Shown here piece after piece: positions 1 through 10,615 of a DNA stretch of 64,000 nt. Source of the stretch: Chaetoderma sp. LZ-2023a. Lineage: Eukaryota; Mollusca; Caudofoveata; Chaetodermatida; Chaetodermatidae. The notes under the pieces are model-generated. The model was not told where the DNA came from and did no database searches. It saw only the letters and a program-made list of their open reading frames with translations. The stretch covers positions 41,024,429-41,088,428 of the forward strand of contig CM067372.1 of assembly GCA_034401795.1 (NCBI GenBank), written 5' to 3'. Each line of letters begins with the position of its first letter. Position 1 is the first letter of the stretch. Both the position numbers and the translations under genes were made by a program.

Positions 1-563
1 TAGATTTAAGCTTTAAAAATAATGTAAAAATGGTTTCTTTCAGCCTACTGGTTTGGAAAAAATAGGCGAAAAATTCAGATATTGTCAGTTACAGTTACTT
101 ATAGATTTTTCAGAAAAAAGTTGAAAAACATACACTGATTAGAGACATCATTTAAAAGGAGAATTGAAATTGCTACAAAAATTTTGATTCTACAAAAGGT
201 GAATAAACCGAAATGTATATGTATCATGAACATACTACCAGTCTACCACCCTGCAAATGCTGTCATTCAAGGATCTGTGGATCTCATCCAAATCTGACCT
301 GTGAATGCCAGTAGTATGTGCTGATTGCACATATCTAGTTTTCTTGCTGGTGCATGCGTTTCTAATCATACCTCACTCATAAATACTACCACTTTCTGGA
401 GTCATAGTCCCATCAGACAGAACTGGGTGGGAGCCATGGCTCGAAGAATGGTGACCAGGATGGCGGCGGCACTTTACTGGCACTACTACGTTGTACCTAA
501 TCTGTGCCCATCTCAATAACATTGTTAGCTAGTGCTAACTCGTATTATAATTATATTTTTCAG
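1..563 (+). other. Presumed intron upstream of the orphan exon
   Basis: No conserved coding sequence is seen. The short open frame at 325-519 has no recognisable domain. The stretch ends with the 3' splice site at 561-563. Confidence 0.3.
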
Positions 564-678
564 CGATTCCCAAGGTTCCAGTACATCAGATGGGCCTTTG
601 GCAAAAAAGCACGCTGGTGACAAAAAATTACTTGACAAAAAGAAAAAGGAGAAAAAGAAAGTCCTAAAGCGTTTATGA
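564..678 (+). CDS. Orphan lysine-rich terminal exon, product not recognised
   Basis: A polypyrimidine-rich stretch followed by CAG at 561-563 gives a good 3' splice site. From 565 an open frame of 37 codons runs to TGA at 676-678. The peptide begins DSQGSSTSDG and becomes strongly basic (DKKKKEKKK, ending LKRL-stop), like the disordered tail of a nuclear or nucleolar protein. The first base (564) would complete a codon from an upstream exon left of the window. No AATAAA signal is obvious in the next 150 bases. I do not recognise the protein. It could also be chance, because lysine codons are easy to find in AT-rich DNA; the splice site followed by an open frame is the main support. Confidence 0.35.
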
Positions 679-843
679 TATTATATATCTTCATTTTCAT
701 TTTACAAAATCAATTAATTTCATCCTATTTCATATCATCATGTCTCAGATTACATACTTATCACAAATTTATTTATCATTCTGTGTTATATGTACATTAA
801 TATAGAACAGTATGTATCTTTGTTTCTAATTGTATGTTAATTT

Positions 844-1135
844 TATAATTGTAGGGTAGTCTTATAATTGTAGGCCAGTCTTATGATTATAGGGCAGTCT
901 TATAATTGTAGGGCAGTCTTATAATTGTAGGGCAGTCTTATAATTGTAGGGCAGTCTTATAATTGTAGGGCAGTCTTATAATTGTAGGGCAGTCTTATAA
1001 TTATAGGACAGTCTTATAACGGTAGGGCAATCTTATAACTATAGGGCAGTCTTATAATTGTATCAGTGGTTCCTATGATTGTATGGTAATGTTATGATTG
1101 TAGGGCAGTTTCATAATTGTTCGACAGTCTTAAGT
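844..1135. repeat. 19-bp minisatellite
   Basis: About 15 head-to-tail copies of a 19-bp unit close to TATAATTGTAGGGCAGTCT. The central copies are nearly identical. Copies at both ends drift (for example ataactatagggcagtct near 1035), which fits expansion from the middle of the array. There is no spacer variation, so this is not a CRISPR-type array. Confidence 0.93.
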
Positions 1136-1208
1136 ACCTATTATAAATGTCCACAGATGGGCACATTGGAGAAATCATCAACTTAATGCAAATACTCTTC
1201 CATGGGAA

Positions 1209-1264
1209 ATGTCTTTTGGGTAGGTGGGGAAGGGGGTGGGGTGTTGGGGGAGGGGGGGGGGGGG
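1209..1264 (+). repeat. G-rich tract with 13-G run
   Basis: Several runs of three or more G lie close together and end in 13 consecutive G at 1252-1264. Such a tract could fold as a G-quadruplex on the plus strand. Confidence 0.8.
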
Positions 1265-1281
1265 CACAGCATGATGTATCA

Positions 1282-1516
1282 TTAACCTTTTAATGACTAA
1301 ATTTGGTCAAGAAAATCGAAATATTTGCATATTGGCTATTCGCAAGCCAAGAGAAAACTGTTTTTGAAAATTTACCACTGGAATGGTTTGCTTGTTACCG
1401 AGCCAGTCTTTCCATTGGTTAATTGTCAAAGAAAGTATTCTATTTGCCTGCAAATGGACATTCTTCAAGACCACTGCAGAGGCGGGTTCTGGCCGGCTTT
1501 GCCATAAAACGGTTAA
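1282..1516. mobile_element. R1 palindromic TTAA element (copy 1)
   Basis: Bounded by TTAA at 1282-1285 and 1513-1516. The outer arms read TTAACC...GGTTAA and the centre is an inverted repeat around 'accactggaatg' / 'cattcca(gt)ggt'. The left arm keeps 'caagccaagagaaaactg' and the right arm 'ctgcaaatggacattc'. There is no coding capacity; the open frames here are by-products of the palindrome. The length of about 235 bp matches other complete copies. The TTAA at the right end is shared with the next copy. Confidence 0.85.
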
Positions 1517-1690
1517 CCCTTTCATCTTCAAGCCAGTCTATACAATTGTCTTACAGAATGTCCCTCTGCAGGCCAAGGGACAATTATTTTCTAAAATTTA
1601 TCACTGCAATAACTGGCTCAATAACTGAGCCATTCATTCCAGTGATCAATCTTCAAAGATAATCTTCCCTTGGGCTGCTGCAAATGACTA
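1513..1690. mobile_element. R1 palindromic TTAA element (copy 2, right end lost)
   Basis: Starts at the TTAA shared with copy 1. The central palindrome is around 1598-1655 (tttatcactg / cagtgatca). The right arm fades near 1690 without a terminal GGGTTAA. Confidence 0.8.
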
Positions 1691-1755
1691 AGACAAGTCC
1701 TACAGTACAGGTCAGAAATAACTTGACTTGTTTCCGAAACAAAATAAAAACTTAA

Positions 1756-1976
1756 TGTTGAATGTTTGGACTGAAATTGATTGGAAGCCATTGGTGCCTA
1801 AGTCAGAAATGGCTTTGCCGTAAGTCAGCAATAGCTTTGCCTAAGTCAGCAATAGCTTTGCCTTAAGTCAGGAATAGCTTTGCCTAAGTCAGCAATAGCT
1901 TTGCCTTAAGTCAGGAATAGCTTTGCCTTAAGTCAGCAATGGCTTCCAATCAAATTAAATCTAAAATATTCAACAG
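1756..1976. mobile_element. R2-type hairpin with internal tandem array
   Basis: The arms are TGTTGAATG...ATTGATTGGAAGCC on the left and GGCTTCCAATCAAATTAA...ATATTCAACA on the right, the standard R2 inner hairpin. The loop has grown into a tandem array at about 1797-1942 of a 21-22-bp unit (close to taagtcagcaatagctttgcc), six or seven copies. Other R2 copies carry only one or two such units as a short stem. Confidence 0.85.
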
Positions 1977-1984
1977 CATATATC

Positions 1985-2618
1985 TATAGCATGCTCAAAT
2001 GTGTACTACCTAACATGTTTTTGTTTTAGTCATGTTTGCTTATTTCTGTAATGTACTGTATTTTGTCTGACTGTCTTAATAATAGGCTTCGCTATTGTGT
2101 GCCCCTAATACAGGTGGTACCTTGACAGGTTTGACTGTAGATATTGTATACACGTTCAGTTTGACTGCTACGTCATTTATCATTCACTGATGACCTGAAT
2201 GAATAGAGGATCGAGCAGGTCCTATATATTTATATATATATATATATAGTTGTGTTGAAATTAACCAATGGACTAATAGATCCTATTTAGACTTGGCGTG
2301 GTTTTCAATTTTTTATTGATTAATATCAGATAATAGAATAGTTAAGTTTATGTGTAGCTGATGCATAATCTCCAACAGTCATACTTTATTTAAGCTAGTG
2401 TAGAGAAGATGGTAAAGTTATTGGATATATCCCCAGCATGCAGTGCATCTCACTGGTTATAATAATGTCACTGACTTGTAACTCACTTATACCTATGCAT
2501 GGCTGCTGTTTTTGTTTTGAATCAGGTATTAATTAATGGGAGATGTTTCTGTCAAAATAACTTATCATTTAATAGTATTATTTCATTCAAAGTAGTAGAA
2601 GAGGAGCAGATGTTTACT
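1985..2618. other. Intergenic, no gene seen
   Basis: Contains a short TA microsatellite near 2228-2250. No conserved coding sequence or recognisable repeat family was identified. Confidence 0.5.
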
Positions 2619-2828
2619 TTAATCCTTACCACTGTGCTGTCAAAATTGTAAATTTTCAAAAATAAATTAAAAGATGAACTGGCATTCATTTTTCGACAAA
2701 TTTGGTGGAAGATGGTGCCGTTGTAGACAGTAACATCTTCCACCAAAATTGTTGAGACATGTACACCAGTTTGTTTGCTATTGATGCAGTAAATGATAGA
2801 ATATTGACGTCAGAGTGGTAAGGGTTAA
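2619..2828. mobile_element. R3 hairpin TTAA element
   Basis: Bounded by TTAA at 2619-2622 and 2825-2828. The ends read TTAATCCTTACCACT and AGTGGTAAGGGTTAA. An inner stem is formed by 'tttggtggaagatg' and 'catcttccaccaaa'. A second copy lies at 7599-7804. It is non-coding and shares only the outer TTAACCC-type end with R1, so it is a different family using the same kind of target. Confidence 0.85.
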
Positions 2829-3201
2829 TGTCACAGCTTTATGAGGCACAATAAATATATTATCCTTTTATAAAATGTGTAGAGAGATCTGTATCTAGTA
2901 TGTTAGTTGCAATCTGCTGATCTCAATTTTCCAAACATCTTATTTACATTTCAGATGTAAACTTTGGATATTAATCACGCAACTATGCGATGGATACATG
3001 TAGATGGGTTAGGTGTCCCGTGCCATACCATAATGATGGATACATGTAAAATATATATGCTCAATAATTGAAATTCATGTATATTTTATATCTGTTATCA
3101 AATAGCAGAACATACCTAAGACATTATTTAAAAAATAATTGTGCATAGAGACATAGGATGTATCGAGCATTTTACACATATATAAACTGACAATTATGCT
3201 G

Positions 3202-3455
3202 TTAACCCTTTAATGGCTAAATTTGGTCAAGAAAATCAAAACATTTGCTTATTGAATGTCCATTTGCAGGTCAAGAGAAGACAATTTTTCTAAAGTTTTA
3301 CCACATGAATGACTCGGATATCGAGGCAGTCATTCAAGTGGCAAATTTTCAAAAATAATCTTGGGCTGCAAAGGGGCATATAGTAAGCAGATGTGGACGT
3401 TCCTCAAGAGCACTGCATATGCTGGTTTTGACTGGCTTCGCCATGAAAGGGTTAA
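3202..3455. mobile_element. R1 palindromic TTAA element
   Basis: TTAACCCTTTAATGG on the left and CATGAAAGGGTTAA on the right, with both TTAA tetranucleotides intact. The central palindrome lies around 3297-3360. It is near full length and non-coding. Confidence 0.9.
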
Positions 3456-3716
3456 TCAGTGTCTCTTGGCCTAGTTATATATACATGTATTGCATTGGGT
3501 TTATATCATCAATTAACCGTTTAATTTTTCAAATATCAATGCCTCAATTTCAAGACAAGTATGTTGGGGGAAAGCTATTCAAAATTTTGAAAGAAATTCG
3601 ACTTGAGCCTATTGCTTGGCAGAGACACATCCCAGTCAAATTAGTTTCACAATATTCAACAGAATATTCCTTACATCATAAAGAATTTGACGTTTCTGTT
3701 CTGCATGTGCTGAGGT

Positions 3717-3925
3717 TTAACCCTTCAATGGTTAAATTTGGTCAAGAAAATCCCAATATTTGTTTATTGAATGCCCATTGATAGGTCAAGAGAATTGTAT
3801 TTGTGAGAATTTACCACTAAATGACTGGCTCATTGACATCACTCCAGTGGTCACTTCTCAAAATACCCTGATGGCCTGCAAATGGACATATCTCAAGACG
3901 ACTACAGACTAGTTTGACCATTAAA
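3717..3925. mobile_element. R1 palindromic element, right TTAA degraded
   Basis: Starts with TTAACCCTTCAATGG at 3717 and ends near gaccattaaat at 3925. The central palindrome is weaker than in other copies. Just to the left (about 3620-3670) is half of an R2 hairpin (caaattagtttcacaatatt). Confidence 0.8.
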
Positions 3926-4053
3926 TCTATATGCCTGGCTGATATAAGATCTGTGTGTAGATCAAACGCAAAGCATAGATTCCTTGTTAGTAACATCTGA
4001 GCAGGTATGGTCCTGGTACTGCTAACATATAGGAAGTCAAACCATATTTCGAG

Positions 4054-4287
4054 TTAACTCTTTAACCTGTAATCTGGACAAAAACCACTTCTGCACTGGT
4101 CTTGCAAAATGTCCATTTGCAGACCAATAAGACTATTTTGAAAATTTACCACTAGAATGACTGGCTCAATAACCGAGCCAACTTTATTCCAGTGGTAACT
4201 TTTCAAAAAGTATCTCTTAATCTGCAAATGGGCATTTTCTATGAGAAAATTTAAATTGAAATTTTCTTGAACAAAATTAAGGGTTAA
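4054..4287. mobile_element. R1 palindromic TTAA element
   Basis: TTAA at 4054-4057 and 4284-4287. The central inverted repeat is 'accactagaatgactggctc' against 'gagccaactttattccagtggt'. It is in the opposite orientation to the copy at 3202, judged by which arm carries the 'ggtcttg...tgcagacc' segment. Confidence 0.88.
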
Positions 4288-4691
4288 AGGGTTCCGACCA
4301 GAACACGGCTATTATAAAATTGCCAGGGCTAGTGCTATTTATGGCTTGATTACCATGATGAGCTTGTAACAACTTGTATCCTAAACCTTACATGGACAAT
4401 ATTTAAAAATCCTCACACACTAAACAATGAACTCATCTATCATGCCTATACTGCATGGCCTCGGCAAGATGATTGGAAATTGGGCCAATTAGAAAAATGA
4501 AGATGCTGAAAGCTGTTGTTGCATCAGTATACAGCAATAGGTTACAGCAACAATTCTGTCAAAAGTATGTGCCAGCTCTCGTACACATGAGGAACTCATT
4601 TAATAGAAGCTTGTAGGTTTGTAGTATGATAATGTAATGTGGGTGTTCAGAGAACATGTTGGATCGGACGTATGGACTAGAGAACATAGCC

Positions 4692-4940
4692 ATTAATAGC
4701 CAATTAATGGGCAAGATTCCTTAAGAAAATTCATGTTCTGCTTACTGAATGTCCAGTTAAAGAGGCCAATAGAGGACTGTTTTGAAAATTTGACAATGAA
4801 ATGACTGGCCTGGTTACAGACCTTGTCATGCCATTTGTAAAAATCCAAACAATAGTCTTCTCTTGGTTTGCTAATGTACATTGCTCAAGACCACTGCAAA
4901 GGCTAGTTTTAGTTGTCTTGACTATTCACCATGGAATGGT
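4692..4940. mobile_element. R1 palindromic element, degraded
   Basis: Recognisable left arm (taatgggcaagattcc), central inverted repeat and right arm (caagaccactgcaaaggc). The terminal TTAA sites are not clean. Confidence 0.75.
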
Positions 4941-4941
4941 C

Positions 4942-5708
4942 AAGATTTGTCATGAAAATTGAAACTTGTTTTAAATATACATGTGCTGGCCAAGAGAAGA
5001 CTACGTTTTGTCGAGCCCATAGGAAAGCGGACGATTTCGACATAACAGTCCAAATGACGCCTGCCAAGCGGTGTCCGCCATTCACCAAGAATTAGGTGAA
5101 TGTTAGTTTTTCAATGAGTATTTAATTCATCAAGGACTTAGCCGCTCTTAATAAAACTTTACAGATTTGATCTATGCCATTATTGCATCTAGTCTCCATC
5201 ATAATGAAAATGATTTTTAAATTGTTTAAATATTTTTATGTGGGGTGGACCAATGTTATCGTTTTTCAAGATAGTCTTTTAATTTATCAATGGCGTATCT
5301 GATCCCAACAAGATTTTACAGATTTGTTATATATCATTATTGCAGTCAGTTTGCAGCAAAATTAAAATGATTATAACGTTTTCTCTTACATGGTTTAGAC
5401 TTATTTTATTTTTGTGTGATGTCTCCATTTCAAGAATTAGAAGAATGTTAGAGTTTTTCAATACACATTCGATTCATCAAGGGTATACTATTTTAAGAAA
5501 TCCTTATTTTGAGACACTGTCACACATGTGCTCGACATGTGGAATGCAGTACATCTAGTTTAAATTTATCACTGGAATGGCTGCCTCGATAATCGAGCCA
5601 GTCTTTCCAGTGATAAATTTGCAAAAATATCTTCTCTTGGTCTACAAATGGACATTTCTCAAGATCGCTGCAGAGCGTGTTCCTTTCCGACTTGACCATT
5701 AAAGGTTT
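4942..5708. mobile_element. R1 copy split by a 0.54-kb insert
   Basis: The left half (4942-5018) ends inside the conserved 'ggccaagagaagacta' segment. The right half resumes at about 5556 with 'aaatttatcactggaatgg' and runs to 'gaccattaaaggttta' near 5705. The intervening 5019-5555 has three diverged direct repeats of about 160-180 bp (each with a 'ttattgca' or 'tcatcaagg' segment) and short inverted ends near 5010 and 5530 (tgtcgagc / gctcgaca). The insert is non-coding. Confidence 0.65.
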
Positions 5709-5812
5709 ACGTGGCTATAACTAGCATAACTTCTCATTAACCCTGCCAGTTAGTGGCTCATCCACATTAATTACAATCACCGTTAAGTTGTGTACTGTTC
5801 TAATGTTAAAAA

Positions 5813-6185
5813 GTAATGAAGCTTTCCAATTTTATCCATCCATCATATGACATCATAATCGACTAAGTAACATGTGTGATGATGTGATAACCATGACGTC
5901 ATGAATGACTCGCTACAGCCCGTCTTTAACGCTTAAGTCTGACACGTACAAATTGTATGTCTACCATTTAATACATATTCTGTTGAATATTTTGAAACTA
6001 ATTTGACTGGACACTGTTGACACCCAGTCAAATTATTTCCAAAATATTTAACAGCGTACCTGTATAGTTTTCTGGAAATTGATACTAAGGGAGTTCAGAG
6101 ATCTATCGATCCGAACACGGACGAGGTGTGGATGGAGCTTAGATAGAGATGGGCGGGGCAGAGTTAAAACTGGAAATGTCCCTTT
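5813..6185. mobile_element. R2 element, full length (copy a)
   Basis: A 0.37-kb repeat. The left end resembles 'taatgaagctttcca' and the right end 'tggaaatgtcccttt'. Inside are a 'gacgtcatgaatgac' segment, a conserved 'acaaattgtatgtct' and then a hairpin (ctgttgaatattttgaaac / tatttaacag) at about 5984-6055. Downstream is a conserved 'ggagcttag' tail. The same order is found at 8189-8562, 8913-9260 and 48275-48665. Confidence 0.85.
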
Positions 6186-6940
6186 CTTGGGGCTTATATG
6201 ATGCACATTTCATGATTGATTGACTCTTCAGCTGTTGAGACTGTATTGAAGATTATGTATGGATAATTCTATAGTCACAAATTAATTGAAGACTGCGACA
6301 TGAATTTGTCATGATGTAATTTTAGCACCCTGATAGTAACTGATTACAGTTCTCTATTCGATCTCCATTTCAGGCGCTCATTTACGACACAAATGTAAAA
6401 AAAATGTTTCCTCTGCTTTTCAGTATATAAATAATAAAGTAGCAATATTTAATGTCCCAGATATTTGTAAAAATGAATTATTTATTTATACACAAATGGT
6501 ATATTAAATATTAAGCCACTTTGTTGTTGTTATTTAATTTATTTAATTGAATGATTAAATTGTTATTTAATAAATTTTTAGCGCAACTTGGTTCATAATA
6601 TGCTGCTTATTTGTACATATAAATATAATATGGTAATTTAAATTAATAGAATCTAGATAGCAATGTCATATTTGTGTGTGAGTGAACTCATCTTACATCA
6701 ACCAATCTAGGTAGTCTGGATGCATATCATAGTCTATATTTAGTCAATGCGCCGTATTTGGTGAAATAGTGTGCTGTATTTAACCATAGCAATTTATGCT
6801 GAGCGATATATAATGTGGCCAAAGTCAGGAAAACCTCTTCCACCTCATGTTCCTTGGTTGTGTTAAAATTAGAGTCAAATCGGAACAGAAGTTTTTGAGA
6901 TACAGACACAATAATATAATATTTGGTATAGCAACACTTC
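6186..6940. other. Intergenic, no gene seen
   Basis: AT-rich sequence between an R2 element and an R1 fragment. No conserved coding sequence or named repeat was recognised. Confidence 0.5.
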
Positions 6941-7073
6941 ACCCTTTAATGGTTAGGCTGGCCAAAACTGACTTTTGTTGTCGTCTTTGAAAATGTACAT
7001 TTGATTGGCAAGAACAGACTAAAAAATGTTACCACTGAAATGAACGACTTAACTCTCCCCCCCCCCCCCCCCC
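6941..7073. mobile_element. R1 fragment ending in a 17-C run
   Basis: The left arm of an R1 copy (ccctttaatggttaggctggcc ... ttaccactgaaatgaacgac) stops at a run of 17 C at 7057-7073. The next R1 copy starts immediately after. The C run marks the junction and may be an expansion of the terminal CCC. Confidence 0.7.
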
Positions 7074-7264
7074 TTAACCTTCAAATTTATTCAAGAAAAT
7101 TTCAAGTTTCTCATAGAAAATGTCCATTTGCAGATCAAGACCTTTTTTGAAAATTTATCACTGGAATGGGTAAATTTTCAAAAATAGTCTTGGTCGGCAA
7201 ATGGACATTTCTCAAGACCACTGCAGAAGCCGTTTTTGGCTGATATGAGTGTTAAAGGGTTAAA
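7074..7264. mobile_element. R1 palindromic TTAA element
   Basis: TTAA at 7074-7077 and 7261-7264 (tgttaaagggttaa). The hairpin loop is shortened: the 'tggctcgataaccgagcca' centre is missing while both arms remain. Confidence 0.85.
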
Positions 7265-7598
7265 TGCTTTCTGGAATATGGAAGTCTACTGCCATATGGT
7301 CATTCCAGCCAAGTTTGGTTGAAATCAGCCCAGCGGTTAATGAGGAGTAGTCTTTAAAAGCAAATGTTGACGGATGCATGGCCGAGAGTCATAGGCTCAT
7401 TCGACACTTCAGGCCAGATGTACTAATAATAAAATATGCCAATACGTAAATTTTAATGTCATTGTCAGTGATTTTATCTTTTTAGCAAATTTTTACCATA
7501 CCCAACCCTAGTTGCCGCAACATTGTTTTTAGATCACACTTTCTTCTACCCAAGAATTAACGTTATCTTAGCTGTGCAATAAGGGTTACCTGAACCCT

Positions 7599-7834
7599 TT
7601 AACCATTACCACTCTAATGTGGATATTCTATCTTTTACTGGGTCAATAGCAAAGTAACTGGTGTACATTTTTCGACAATTTTTGGTGGATGTTGCTGTAT
7701 GCCAGCAACATCTTCCACCAAATTTGTTGAAAAATGAACACCAATTCATATTATGAATTTAATTTGAAAATTAAAAATTTTGATATCAGTGTGGTAGGGG
7801 TTAATTAAAATGATATCAGTGTGGTACGGGTTAA
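7599..7834. mobile_element. R3 hairpin TTAA element with duplicated right end
   Basis: TTAACCATTACCACT on the left and AGTGTGGTAGGGGTTAA at 7801-7804 on the right. The inner stem is 'tttggtggatgttgctg' against 'cagcaacatcttccacca'. The right 30 bp (tgatatcagtgtggta, then GGGTTAA) is repeated at 7805-7834, and that second TTAA is also the left boundary of the next R1 copy. Confidence 0.85.
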
Positions 7835-8042
7835 TGGCTAAATTTGGTTAACAAAATCAAAATATTTGCTTATTTAATATCCATTTTCAGGACAGAAGAC
7901 TAATTTTGGAATTTTACCACAACTGGCTCGGTTATCAAGCTAGTTATTCCAGTGGTACAATTCCAAAAAGAATATTCTCTTGGCCTGCAAATGGACATTC
8001 CTCAAGACCACTGCAGAGCCTGTTTTGCTTTAACCATTAAGC
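7831..8042. mobile_element. R1 palindromic TTAA element
   Basis: Starts at TTAATGGCTAAATTTGG and ends at tttaaccattaagc. The central palindrome is around 7913-7965. It directly abuts the R3 element. Confidence 0.85.
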
Positions 8043-8188
8043 ATCTGTGCTGTGGCGGAGATATCACTGAAACTTACTAATCGTCATTGCTGGCTGTCTT
8101 ATGATTATCTCGAGATTGAACCAATCCATATGATATCATTGTTTTATGACATTATAGAAAAATCATCTTTCTCATCTATACATAATGC

Positions 8189-8562
8189 AATGGACCTTTC
8201 CAGAGTAATGATGTCATAATCAGCTAAGCGGCATGTAGGATGACGTCATAATCATTACATCATAAATGATTCTATGCAGGCCCGTCTTTAACTCTTAATA
8301 GTCCGACACATTGTACAAATTGTATGTCTCTACTATTTAATAAACATGCTGTTGAATATTTTGAAACAAATTTGACTGGGTGCTGTTGCTGCCATAGGCA
8401 CCTAGTCAAATTAGTTTCAAAATATTCAACAGCTTATCTGTATAATATTCTGGAAATTGATAGTCAGGGTGTTCAGAGATCGATCGACCCCAACACGATC
8501 GAGGTGTGGGAGGAGCTTAGCTAAAGATGAGCGGAGCATAGCTAAGAATGGAAAGGGCCATT
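8189..8562. mobile_element. R2 element, best-preserved copy (b)
   Basis: Perfect-looking terminal inverted repeats AATGGACCTTTCC at 8189 and GGAAAGGGCCATT ending 8562 (one mismatch). Inside are TGACGTCA-like sequence near 8241, 'gtacaaattgtatgtctc', and a hairpin at 8348-8433 whose arms are 'ctgttgaatattttgaaac' and 'gtttcaaaatattcaacag'. No open frame of significance. It looks like a non-autonomous DNA transposon carrying a second palindrome. Confidence 0.88.
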
Positions 8563-8759
8563 GATAACATTTTGTAACTAGTTAACACTATGCTCACATA
8601 TTTTGATATACATTATAAATATAGACATTTATATGATGAATAGAATCTCCATCTTTGGTACTACCAGTACTTATTAAAGGCTTATATAAACAGAGAATGA
8701 AGAAGTGCACTACTTGGTAGATTATGTTGTCATATAATATGATCATATAAAACAAACAA

Positions 8760-8905
8760 TGTCTGATTGCTTCACTAATGGATGCGTCTGGTCTTCCACT
8801 CAAGTATATAATGTCATACTCAATGGAGTTGACAGGGAATCGAACCCACAACTGGCGAGAGCGTCATAGCCCACAAACGCTTCCACCACACCAACGGCAC
8901 AAGAC
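8760..8905 (-). mobile_element. tRNA-derived SINE-like sequence
   Basis: On the minus strand, a box-B-like GGTTCGATTCC lies at 8836-8846. About 35-45 bp upstream is a box-A-like TGGTGTGGTGGAAGC (around 8879-8894). This spacing fits an internal RNA polymerase III promoter. The sequence continues past the tRNA-like head into unrelated DNA (towards 8760), so it is a SINE rather than a functional tRNA. The cloverleaf was not fully verified. Confidence 0.6.
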
Positions 8906-8912
8906 ATACTCA

Positions 8913-9260
8913 GTGGAGGACTCCAGTTTATCCATCAATTATAGGCCGTCATAATCAATTACATCATGAATGATGTAGCTAAGTTTGTCACAAACACTTA
9001 ATTGATGACAGACTAAGCATTGTTGTACGAATTGTATGTATTTACTAATTAATAAACATTCTGGTGAATATTTGAAACTAATTTGACTGGGCGCTGGTAG
9101 CAACAACACCCAGTCAAATTAGTTTCAAAATATTCAACAGCTTACATGTATAGTTCTCTGGAAATTGAGAGTCATGGAGTTCAGTGATCGATCGACTCCA
9201 ACATTAGCAAGGTGTGGGTGGAGCTTAGCTAGAGATGAGCTAAAACTGGAAAGGTCCATT
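8913..9260. mobile_element. R2 element (copy c)
   Basis: Same order as copy b. The right end is 'aactggaaaggtccatt' (9244-9260). The inner hairpin is at 9057-9146 with a short loop 'gcgctggtagcaacaacacc'. The left end is degraded. Confidence 0.8.
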
Positions 9261-9548
9261 GTTAATGCTGAATTTGCAATGATATACATGTTAACACTTT
9301 GAACTCGAATGACTGGATGGTCTTGTGGATGCTATTTTCTCTTATCTTTTCCTGAATATGACCCACTTAGACGTATGTACATGAATCGTTCCAAACCATT
9401 ATTCTGTTAATCACATTTTAGCAGGTAAAAATTTGTAGAATAGAATATTTTGAGGGCCAAGTGAAGGTCCATATCTCCCTCCAAAAATACAGGAAATGCC
9501 CTCGAACAGTAGCTAGACTAAAAAATTCTCCATGGAAAAGACCACCTT

Positions 9549-9918
9549 TAGGCTTGCACGAGTATGTGATTAAATCGAAAATCACGATTATTTTTTTAAA
9601 TCCGGAATTTATATTAAAAACGAAATAATCGAATAATCGTGAATAATTCCACTGCATAAAATATTTCAAAATCTACCTTTTTATTTACATTTTGCTCAGC
9701 GAATGCATGTCCATTTGCATGCCAAGAGAAGACTATTTTTGAAAATGTATCATTGGAATGCCTGGCTCGAGATTTCTAAACATCATTGCAGATTTCGTCA
9801 TTGGTATATTTTTGTTGTTATATCGGTGTCATTTTTAACCAGGCCTATTAATCGAGTAATTGTGATTATTCTTAAATAATCGACCGCGATCACTCAAAGT
9901 AATAATCGCGCACGCCTA
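9549..9918. mobile_element. Short hAT-like non-autonomous element
   Basis: Ends TAGGCTTGCACGA (9549) and TCGCGCACGCCTA (9918) are inverted. Subterminal repeats of 'aatcg' and 'gattatt' occur at both sides. Flanking 8-mers accacctt and acctatgt agree only partly, so the target duplication is not proven. The ends resemble those of the 22822-23918 element (TAGGGTTGCACGAT). An R1 fragment lies inside at about 9706-9775. Confidence 0.65.
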
Positions 9919-10267
9919 ACCTATGTATTATATTGTTGCCCCTCTGAGATTTATCCTGTGGAAGTCCATTCAAACAAATTAGTGTATATAAACTAGTTAT
10001 TATTGCGTACTGTTATATAGCGTTTACAAACAGCGTGTATCTTGAATAACAGCAAGCTTTGATTAACATATCTAGAATTTGTCCAGATCTAAATTTATTG
10101 CTTAAATCTAGTAAAATAAGCCTATGATGGACGCTGTAATGGTAGGCGCATAAATGGTTGGTTGTTTTTTGTATAAGTCATACTCTGTATGGTCCACGTT
10201 TTCACACACTACATACCCACCTCATATGTATATATTTGCCATCTGAATCTAAATTATGAAGACCTGT
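9919..10267. other. Intergenic, no gene seen
   Basis: No conserved coding sequence or recognised repeat. Confidence 0.5.
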
Positions 10268-10487
10268 TTAACGCATTAATGGTCATGCCACTCAAATCCA
10301 GCCTCTGCAGTGGTCTTGAGGAATGTCCATTTGCAGGCCAAAATAAGACTTATTTTTGAAAATTTGCTACTGAACTGGTCATTCCAGTGGTAAATTTTTT
10401 AAAATAATCTTATTTTGTGCAGCAAGTGGACATTTACTGAGTAAAAATTTCCATTTTCTTGAAAAATGTTGACCATTAAAGGATTAA
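10268..10487. mobile_element. R1 palindromic TTAA element
   Basis: TTAA at 10268-10271 and 10484-10487, with GACCATTAAAGGATTAA at the right. The orientation places the 'gcagtggtcttgaggaatg' segment in the left arm. A second, right-truncated copy shares the TTAA at 10484 and runs to about 10615. Confidence 0.88.
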
Positions 10488-10615
10488 CACTAATAGTCAT
10501 GCTGCTCAAATCCAGCACATGCAGTCGTCTTGAAAAATGACGATATTCAGACATAGAGAAGACTATTTTGGAGAATTTACCACTGGAATGACTGGCTCGA
10601 TAACTAGCCAGGATT
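10484..10615. mobile_element. R1 element, truncated
   Basis: Begins with the TTAA shared with the preceding copy and follows the R1 left arm (gtcatgctgctcaaatccag, gaagactattttgg) to the central 'ggctcgataac', then is lost. Confidence 0.75.

Noticed and set aside
844..1135. CRISPR-like short repeats
   Set aside because: The units are contiguous without unique spacers and the DNA is animal; it is a minisatellite.
8836..8900. Functional tRNA gene
   Set aside because: Box A and box B are recognisable, but I could not form a full cloverleaf and the homology continues into SINE-like sequence.
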